This document shows, one piece after another, positions 58,055 to 64,000 of a stretch of DNA of 64,000 nt. Numbering within the stretch: the first letter of the stretch is position 1; each line of letters starts with the position of its first letter. The notes beneath the pieces are model-generated. The model worked only from the letters and a program-made list of their open reading frames with translations, ran no database searches and was not told where the DNA came from. Source of the stretch: Paracoccus sp. MBLB3053 (lineage in GTDB: Bacteria; Pseudomonadota; Alphaproteobacteria; Rhodobacterales; Rhodobacteraceae); the NCBI RefSeq assembly GCF_031822435.1, contig NZ_JAVQLW010000001.1, positions 1,807,501 to 1,871,500 of the forward strand. The letters are read 5' to 3'. A program made the translations under genes and the position numbers.

Positions 58055-58546
58055 ATGCTGGATATCGGCTGGAGCGAGCTGCTGCTGATCGGAGTCGTGG
58101 CGCTGATCGTCATCGGGCCAAAGGACCTGCCGCAGCTGTTCCATACCCTGGGTCGGATTACCGCCCGGGCACGGGCCATGGCGCGGGAATTCACCAGCGC
58201 CATGGAGGATGCCGCCAAGGATACTGGCCTTGACGAGGCCGGGAACGCCTTGCGCGACGTGAAATCCCTGACTTCGAAAAAGGCCCTGGGACTGGACGCG
58301 CTTGAACGGGCGGCCGACCGGTTCGAGAAATGGGAGCCCAAGCTTCCGCCCCGCGATGGCCAGGCTGTTCCCGATCCGGCCCAGCCGGCAACGGAAAAGA
58401 CTGCGACGGCGGAAGCTGATGCCGCGCCACCTGCGGGTGCACCGCCAGCCCCCGGCATTGCCGCGGCGACAACACCGGCCGCAGAACCTGAATCCGGCCA
58501 GCGCCGACTGCATGCGGTGCGCCGATCCGATACGAAAGACCTTTGA
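58055..58546 (+). CDS. tatB: Sec-independent translocase TatB (163 aa)
   Basis: The substrate-receptor subunit. It starts MLDIGWSELLLIGVVALIVI with conserved Glu8, then GPKDLPQLFHTLGR. A Pro/Ala-rich C-terminus (about 105-150) is typical of alphaproteobacteria. 18 bp after tatA; ends at the TTG start of tatC. Confidence 0.92.
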   Translation: MLDIGWSELLLIGVVALIVIGPKDLPQLFHTLGRITARARAMAREFTSAMEDAAKDTGLDEAGNALRDVKSLTSKKALGLDALERAADRFEKWEPKLPPRDGQAVPDPAQPATEKTATAEADAAPPAGAPPAPGIAAATTPAAEPESGQRRLHAVRRSDTKDL

Positions 58547-59392
58547 TTGTCCGCCAATTCCGCCAAGCGCCCCGACGAAATCGATGACAGTTCGGCCCCG
58601 CTGATCGAGCATCTGGCCGAATTGCGTACCCGGCTGATCTGGTCCGTTCTGGCCTTTGTCGTGGCCATGGTTCTTTGCTATGCGGTCTGGAACCCGATCT
58701 ACAATTTCCTGACGCGTCCAATCTGCCATGCGCTGGAAACCCGCGGGCAGGAATGCGGGCTGATCCTGCTGAAATTGCAGGAAGGTTTCTTCGTCGCGAT
58801 CCAGATTTCGTTCCTTGGCGGCTTTGTTCTCGCCTTTCCGATCATCGCCTACCAGCTTTGGCGATTTGTGGCACCGGGCCTCTATCGCAGCGAAAAGGCG
58901 GCCTTCCTGCCGTTTCTGGTCGCTTCGCCCGTCATGTTCCTGATCGGCGCGTCCTTCGCCTATTACATTATCCTGCCGATGGCTTACGACTTCTTCCTCG
59001 GCTTCCAGCAGGGTCCGATGGCGCTGCCCGATGATCCGAATACGGTGCAGGCGGATAATGCGCTGGCCGGGATCGTGTTCCAAGGCTCGGTCAGTGAGTA
59101 CCTGTCGCTGACGACCAAGTTCATCCTGGCCTTCGGCATCTCATTCCAGTTGCCGGTAGCGCTGACGCTGATGGGCAAGGCCGGTCTTGTCTCGTCCGAG
59201 GGGCTGGCCAGCATGCGGCGCTACGCGGTTCTGGTCATTCTCGTCATGGCGGCCGTCGTGACTCCGCCCGATGTGGTCAGCCAGGTCGTGCTGTTCACCG
59301 TGATCTACGGGCTTTACGAAATTTCGATCCAGCTCGTTCGCCGTATCGAGAAGAAACGCGCGCTCGAGGAACAGGAAGCCGATGTCGAGTAA
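58547..59392 (+). CDS. tatC: Sec-independent translocase TatC (281 aa)
   Basis: The core signal-peptide receptor with six membrane segments; [16 protein letters not shown] (22-37) is the N-terminal signature. A TTG start at 58547 follows the tatB stop without a base between; no in-frame ATG precedes the signature, so coupling is likely. It overlaps the DUF815 gene by 11 bp. Confidence 0.93.
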   Translation: MSANSAKRPDEIDDSSAPLIEHLAELRTRLIWSVLAFVVAMVLCYAVWNPIYNFLTRPICHALETRGQECGLILLKLQEGFFVAIQISFLGGFVLAFPIIAYQLWRFVAPGLYRSEKAAFLPFLVASPVMFLIGASFAYYIILPMAYDFFLGFQQGPMALPDDPNTVQADNALAGIVFQGSVSEYLSLTTKFILAFGISFQLPVALTLMGKAGLVSSEGLASMRRYAVLVILVMAAVVTPPDVVSQVVLFTVIYGLYEISIQLVRRIEKKRALEEQEADVE

Positions 59393-60224
59393 TCTTCTGG
59401 TACGGATCGCCGAGGCGCTTGAGCGCATGGCGCCTCCGCCCGCGCCCGCACCCAGCTTTTCCGAAGCCACTGCCTATGTCTGGCAGCCCGATCCAGATCG
59501 GCTCGAGCCGGTGGCCGAGGTCAATCGGGTCGATCTGGTTCAGCTTATCGGTATCGACCGTTCGCGCGACACGCTGCTTGCGAATACGCTGCAATTCGCG
59601 CGCGGCTATGCCGCGAACAATGCGCTGCTATGGGGATCGCGCGGGATGGGGAAATCCTCGCTCGTCAAGGCGGTTCACGCCGAGGCGGTCCGTCAGGGCC
59701 TGCCGCTTGTCCTCGTCGAGATCGCGCGCGAGGATCTTGGCTCGGTCGGTCGTCTGCTTGGCATTCTTGGGCAGGCCAGTGACAGGCGCTTCGTGCTTTT
59801 CTCGGACGATCTTTCGTTCAGCCATGACGATACGCAGTATAAGTCGCTGAAGGCCGTGCTGGATGGCGGGATCGCGGGCAGGCCGGAAAATGTCATCCTT
59901 TACGCGACATCCAACCGACGTCACCTGATGCCGCGCGACATGATCGACAATGAACGCTCGACCGCGATTCATCCGGGTGAGGCGGTCGAAGAGAAGGTGT
60001 CGCTTTCGGACCGTTTCGGGCTTTGGCTTGGCTTTCATCCCTGCTCACAGGACGAATATCTCGCCATGGTGCGCGGATATTGTGATGCATATGGCGTCGA
60101 CGTATCGGACGAGCAACTTCGCGCCGAGGCGATCGAATGGCAGGCGACCCGGGGTTCGCGTTCGGGCCGCGTCGCCTGGCAGTTCTTTACAGATCTCGCC
60201 GGCCGGCAAGGGATTTCCGTCTGA
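59382..60224 (+). CDS. DUF815-family AAA-type ATPase (280 aa)
   Basis: A P-loop ATPase of the DUF815 family: Walker [10 protein letters not shown] (85-93), Walker [12 protein letters not shown] (136-146), and the sensor YATSNRRHL. An alphaproteobacterial and betaproteobacterial family with no firm function. The 11-bp overlap with tatC implies translational coupling, but nothing shows that it acts in Tat export. No DNA-binding domain is visible. Confidence 0.85.
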   Translation: MSSNLLVRIAEALERMAPPPAPAPSFSEATAYVWQPDPDRLEPVAEVNRVDLVQLIGIDRSRDTLLANTLQFARGYAANNALLWGSRGMGKSSLVKAVHAEAVRQGLPLVLVEIAREDLGSVGRLLGILGQASDRRFVLFSDDLSFSHDDTQYKSLKAVLDGGIAGRPENVILYATSNRRHLMPRDMIDNERSTAIHPGEAVEEKVSLSDRFGLWLGFHPCSQDEYLAMVRGYCDAYGVDVSDEQLRAEAIEWQATRGSRSGRVAWQFFTDLAGRQGISV

Positions 60225-60853
60225 TCATTCGCCCGTGAGGGCCAAGATCGGTGATCGGTTTTCGGGGAGACGGCATCGTCTTCTCGACGGCCATTCGGGG
60301 GGCAGAGCGCCTTTTGTGGCATTCTGCCCAGATCGCAAGCCAAAGATGCCAAGACGGGCCTGCCCGGGACATTCACCCGACCGCTCGACAGGGTGTCCAT
60401 GGGATCGCAGGCGTCGGCGCGCAGATTTTCGTGCGGCGGGCGAAAATGGCTCCACGTCACGCCGCCCATCTGGCAAGGCTTGAAACTGCAACTGAAATCT
60501 TAAAAATAAGCCGGCCGCTGAAATTGTCTCGCAACATTGCGGAACAGATGATAAGCGCAATCTGACGACCGGGTGAGAACAATGCCCAGCCTCACCCGGT
60601 CTGGCCGTACTCATGACTCGAAGAACTTTTAAAACGGCTCGAAGTCAGACTGCCCGCAAAGCCGATATTCCGAAACCTGACTTTTTGGTGAAGTTCAGGC
60701 GCCGGATCATTACAATCGGAGCGAAATTTTATCCCTTGATTGCTTCGAAATAACATATACAACTTAAGGTTGTTCAGCCCCTTTCCTTTCCGTGGTCGGT
60801 TTGGAAAACTGGCCGATGATTCGTCCTGGCGGGCGCCGGAATTGCCAAGGAGC
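60225..60853. other. 629-bp intergenic stretch, no convincing gene
   Basis: Several open frames exist, but none has a plausible start, family match or composition. From about 60480 the sequence becomes more AT-rich than its neighbours, particularly 60620-60780. The one clear structure is an 11-bp inverted repeat (listed separately). The promoter of the downstream glycosyltransferase-like gene must lie here. Confidence 0.5.
60567..60601. repeat. perfect 11-bp inverted repeat
   Basis: GACCGGGTGAG (60567-60577) and CTCACCCGGTC (60591-60601) with a 13-base centre. No T tract on either side in the way a terminator needs. It could end the tatABC-DUF815 transcript in a non-canonical way, or be a regulator site for the next gene. 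Confidence 0.6.
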
Positions 60854-62050
60854 ATGACCGTGACCGAAAACGAGCGCAAAGCCCATGACGCGGCCGATGC
60901 GGGGTCAGCGGAAGCCGAACTGCGTCAGGCCGAGCGCGAGGCGCGTCAGGCAGAAAACCGGGCAAAGCGCGAGGTTCATCGGGCGGAACAACGCGCATTA
61001 CGCGAGGCGCAGCGGCGCAAGAACCAACGTGCCCGGGCCGTGGCACGCGGCAATCTCGTGCCGGGTCAGGGGGAGTTCAACATTCTGATCGTCGCCCAGA
61101 ACGGTCGCCTGGCGCGCGAGGCGGTGCTTTTCGCGGCCAGCCTGCGACGCAACTCCCCAAAATGGAGCGGCAGGCTCATCGTGGCGGAGCCGACAGGCGA
61201 TGGGGCGTGGCAAGGGGTCAATACCCGCCTGTCGGATCGCGAACGCGGTGTCTTGCAGGATCTTGACGCCGAGATTGTCCCGCTCCATGCGCAAGCCTTC
61301 GGCAGAGACTATCCCAACGGCAACAAGATAGAGGCTCTGGAGCTTCTTCCACCCGCAGAGCCCTTTCTGTTCTTTGACACCGATACGGTCGTTCTTGGTG
61401 AACTTTCTGACCTTGGGATCGATTTCCAGAGGCCCTGCGCGTCGATGCGGCGAACCGGAACATGGCCGATACCGCCGCTATACGGCCCCGGATATTCCGC
61501 GATCTGGAAGTCGCTCTATGACCGGTTCAGCCTCGATTTCTCGACGACACTGGATCTGGCGCAGCCTGATGAACATTGGGAACGCTATCTCTATTTCAAT
61601 GCCGGATGGTTCACCGGCGACGATCCGCGCGAATTCGGCCGTCGCTTCCGGGAATGGGCGATCGCGATCAGGGACGAGCCGGGCGACGAGCTGGCTTGCC
61701 AGTCGCTCTATCCGTGGCTGGACCAGATCGTGTTGCCGCTGGTCATCCACTCGTTCGCGGGGGGAAGGCCAGGGCCGGAAATGGCCGGGCTGGATGGCCA
61801 TCTGACCTGCCACTATCGCAATTTGTCGCTGCTCTACGCCCGTGAAGCGGATGACATTGTCACGCTGGTGGAAGAGTTGATCCTCGATCCATTGATTGCC
61901 CCCGTCTTTGCCGAAGACGAGGCGGTGCAGCGGTTGGTGCTGGACGGAATGGGACGGGAGAAACTGCGACCGATGTTCGAGCAAAATGCGGCGCAACCTG
62001 AACAGAATATTCGTCACAAGCTGAAGCGCGCCGAATTATGGTTTCATTAG
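60854..62050 (+). CDS. glycosyltransferase-like protein with N-terminal coiled coil (398 aa)
   Basis: A nucleotide-diphospho-sugar transferase-type domain: the strand FNILIVAQN (75-83), a second strand LIVAEP (108-113) and a DxD-like metal site, FDTDTVVLG (174-182). Before it, residues about 15-65 are a strongly charged Ala/Arg/Glu coiled coil, unusual for such enzymes. GGAG lies only 1 base before ATG 60854; a GTG at 60860 would have better spacing. It stands alone between tat/DUF815 and ileS in AT-richer flanks, which hints at acquisition. The sugar and acceptor are unknown. Confidence 0.72.
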   Translation: MTVTENERKAHDAADAGSAEAELRQAEREARQAENRAKREVHRAEQRALREAQRRKNQRARAVARGNLVPGQGEFNILIVAQNGRLAREAVLFAASLRRNSPKWSGRLIVAEPTGDGAWQGVNTRLSDRERGVLQDLDAEIVPLHAQAFGRDYPNGNKIEALELLPPAEPFLFFDTDTVVLGELSDLGIDFQRPCASMRRTGTWPIPPLYGPGYSAIWKSLYDRFSLDFSTTLDLAQPDEHWERYLYFNAGWFTGDDPREFGRRFREWAIAIRDEPGDELACQSLYPWLDQIVLPLVIHSFAGGRPGPEMAGLDGHLTCHYRNLSLLYAREADDIVTLVEELILDPLIAPVFAEDEAVQRLVLDGMGREKLRPMFEQNAAQPEQNIRHKLKRAELWFH

Positions 62051-62239
62051 GTCGTTTGCACTTCGCTTGTATGGTAAAACTCTGGACGGATTCCCTGTAA
62101 ATCGGCCTCGATTCACCGATAGGTACCCAAGTGCTGATTTTACCGGGGGCGACCGGAATATAACCTGCCTCAGGAATTCATTCGGCAACCGGGATCTGCT
62201 GATTTTCAACTGCGAAGTGACGAATTTTACCTGCAGTGA

Positions 62240-62272
62240 CGAAACGGCCCGCCTCGTGTTCCGAAGCGGGCC
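62240..62272 (-). terminator. rho-independent terminator of ileS
   Basis: On the minus strand GGCCCGC (62272-62266) pairs with GCGGGCC (62252-62246) around a 13-nt loop, then GTTTCG. Located 28 bp after the ileS stop. The T tract is short, so efficiency is uncertain. Confidence 0.55.
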
Positions 62273-62300
62273 TTGTGGTTTCCGAATGTGCGAAGCGGGC

Positions 62301-64000
62301 TCAGCCTTTGCCGCCGAGCGCCTCGTCGCAGCGCGCGCAGGTTCCGGCATGCTTGTGGCTGCCGACATCGGGCAGGATCTTCCAGCAGCGCTCGCATTTC
62401 TCGCCCTCGGCCGGCTCGAAGACCACGCCCACGCCCGCGACATCGGGAAGGCGGAAGGCCTCGTTCGGGGCAGGGTCCGCCGTCAGGCTCAGGTCGGACG
62501 TGATGCAGATATCGGCGAAATTGACCGATTTCAGCGCCTTGAGCACCTCGGCATCCTCGACATGGACCACGGGGGCGGCCTCGAGGCTGGCGCCGATCAC
62601 CTTGTCGGTGCGCTTGATTTCCAGCGCGGCCGTGACCGCGCGGCGGGTGCGGCGGATCGCGTCCCATTTGCGGGCCAGCGGCTCGTTCAGCCAGTCCGCC
62701 GGGGTCACCGGGAAGTCGTGCAGGTGGACCGAATCCTCGTCCGAGGGGAAGCGGCTCAGCCAGACATCTTCCATGGTGAAGGGCAGGATCGGCGCGAGCC
62801 AGGTCACCAGGCGCTGGAACAGGATGTCCAGCACCGTGCGGGCCGAGCGGCGGCGCAGGCTGTCCGGCGCATCGCAGTAGAGCGCGTCCTTGCGGATGTC
62901 GAAATAGAAGCTCGACAAGTCCACGGTGGCGAACTGGAACACGGTCTGGAAGACGCCCTGGAAGTCATAGGCGTCATAGCCCTTGCGGAGCTGGTGGTCG
63001 ATCTGCGCGAGGCGATGCAGGACCCATTGCTCGAGCTCGGGCATGTCCTTCACTTCGACGCGCTCGGCATCCGAGAAGCCGTCAAGGTTGCCCAGCACGA
63101 AGCGCAGGGTGTTGCGCAGCCGGCGGTAGCTGTCCGCGGTGCCCTTCAGGATCTCTTTCCCGATGCGCAGGTCGGCGGTGTAGTCCGACTGCGCCACCCA
63201 GAGGCGCAGGATATCCGCGCCATATTCCTTGATGACATCGGCCGGGGCCACGGTATTGCCGAGCGACTTGGACATTTTCATGCCCTTCTCGTCCAGCGTG
63301 AAGCCATGGGTCAGCACGCCCTTGTAGGGCGCGCGGCCCTTGGTCGCGCAGGCCTGCAGGAGCGAGGAATGGAACCAGCCGCGATGCTGGTCGGTGCCTT
63401 CCAGGTACAGGTCGGCGATGCCGTCGGGCGAGCCATCGGCGCGGTCGCGGATCACGAAAGCATGGGTCGAGCCGGAATCGAACCACACATCCAGCACGTC
63501 CATGACCTGATCGTAAGCCTCGGGATCGGCCACGCCGTCCAGCATCTTCGCCTTGAAATCGGCCCGATACCAGACATCTGCGCCGTCTTTCTCGAAAGCT
63601 TCGATGATCCGGTCATTGACCCGCGGATCGCGCAGCAGGAAATCGGCATCGTCTGGGCGCGCGCCCTTTTTCACGAAGCAGGTCAGCGGCACGCCCCAGG
63701 CGCGCTGGCGTGACAGGACCCAGTCCGGGCGGTTCTCGATCATCGAGAAGAGCCGGTTGCGGCCGGTCTGCGGCGTCCATTTCACCAGCCGGTCGATCGA
63801 GGCGAGCGCGCGGGCGCGGATGGTGTCGCCATATTCGCCCATGCCATCCGTCAGCGCCTTGTCGATCGCGGCGAACCATTGCGGGGTGTTGCGATAGATC
63901 AGCGGCGCCTTCGAGCGCCAGCTATGCGGATAGCTGTGCTTGACCTTGCCCTTGGCGAGCAGCGCTCCGGCCCAGGCCAGCTGCTTGATGACGCTGACAT
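62301..64000 (-). CDS. ileS: isoleucyl-tRNA synthetase, 3' part (565 aa visible)
   Basis: A class I aminoacyl-tRNA synthetase; the gene runs off the right edge, so the N-terminal Rossmann part with HIGH is not in view. Visible: HSYPHSWRSKAPLIYRNTPQ region just inside the edge, the catalytic KMSKS loop (MKMSKSLGN, around 63265-63285), the DVWFDSG block, the anticodon-binding helical domain, and the C-terminal zinc motif CERCW with the paired CARC near the stop. The rejected longer antisense frame overlaps it. Confidence 0.96.
   Translation of the reverse strand, partial: VSVIKQLAWAGALLAKGKVKHSYPHSWRSKAPLIYRNTPQWFAAIDKALTDGMGEYGDTIRARALASIDRLVKWTPQTGRNRLFSMIENRPDWVLSRQRAWGVPLTCFVKKGARPDDADFLLRDPRVNDRIIEAFEKDGADVWYRADFKAKMLDGVADPEAYDQVMDVLDVWFDSGSTHAFVIRDRADGSPDGIADLYLEGTDQHRGWFHSSLLQACATKGRAPYKGVLTHGFTLDEKGMKMSKSLGNTVAPADVIKEYGADILRLWVAQSDYTADLRIGKEILKGTADSYRRLRNTLRFVLGNLDGFSDAERVEVKDMPELEQWVLHRLAQIDHQLRKGYDAYDFQGVFQTVFQFATVDLSSFYFDIRKDALYCDAPDSLRRRSARTVLDILFQRLVTWLAPILPFTMEDVWLSRFPSDEDSVHLHDFPVTPADWLNEPLARKWDAIRRTRRAVTAALEIKRTDKVIGASLEAAPVVHVEDAEVLKALKSVNFADICITSDLSLTADPAPNEAFRLPDVAGVGVVFEPAEGEKCERCWKILPDVGSHKHAGTCARCDEALGGKG

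Noticed and set aside
62067..63713. Plus-strand frame of 548 codons
   Set aside because: Antisense of ileS, which carries KMSKS and zinc motifs.

Overview
The window reads as chromosomal DNA of a GC-rich alphaproteobacterium of the Rhodobacteraceae, most likely Paracoccus or a close relative. I infer this from the alphaproteobacterial 23S-5S-initiator tRNA order, a polyol operon with the gene order of the Rhodobacter smo/mtl operon, a taurine-pyruvate aminotransferase beside a MocR regulator, the tatABC and lptFGD-surA-pdxA-rsmA clusters, and uniformly GC-rich codon third positions. No insertion sequence, integrase, phage gene or CRISPR array was seen.

Layout. (1) 1-2150: 3' part of a 23S rRNA gene, 5S rRNA in a perfect 12-bp processing stem, initiator tRNA-Met and a terminator. 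(2) 2.2-4.6 kb: a small accessory patch with one doubtful ORF and two convergent, unrelated sulfotransferases. (3) 4.8-7.2 kb: an amidase divergent from a LysR regulator. (4) 7.3-18.2 kb: a ten-gene polyol island, with an ABC transporter (smoEFGK), sorbitol and mannitol dehydrogenases (smoS, mtlK), a HAD phosphatase, two FGGY kinases including xylB, and a convergent SorC-type regulator. (5) 18.3-21.2 kb: tpa and tauR, with two 9-bp direct repeats upstream of tpa. (6) 21.2-29.4 kb: a GntR/FCD regulator divergent from an NRAMP-like permease, pxpA, a DUF1445 gene, a fused pxpB-pxpC gene, a biotin carboxylase with its own biotinyl domain, and an AbrB-type membrane protein.

(7) 29.4-34.2 kb: kup, divergent from a KdpD-like kinase that lacks the usual sensor half, a KdpE-like regulator and a HutD-family gene. 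(8) 34.2-39.9 kb: a luciferase-like flavin oxidoreductase with a LysR regulator, a two-domain VOC dioxygenase, chaC and a PiT phosphate transporter. (9) 40-64 kb, mostly housekeeping: an unrecognised membrane protein, rpsF-rpsR-rplI, yceI, prfA-prmC, a DUF4167 gene, lptFGD-surA-pdxA-rsmA on the minus strand, pepA-holC, a retropepsin-like protease with marC, tatABC-DUF815, an isolated glycosyltransferase-like gene in AT-richer surroundings, and the 3' part of ileS running off the right edge.

The most interesting candidate is the 22.1-29.4 kb locus. It joins a 5-oxoprolinase-type set (pxpA and fused pxpBC, whose B and C parts are homologous to the carboxyltransferase of urea carboxylase) to a biotin carboxylase/carrier protein and to an NRAMP relative that has lost the metal-binding residues. 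The inferred picture is a biotin-dependent, carboxylate-then-hydrolyse route for 5-oxoproline or another lactam, analogous to urea amidolyase. The chaC gene about 9 kb away makes a protein predicted to release 5-oxoproline from glutathione.
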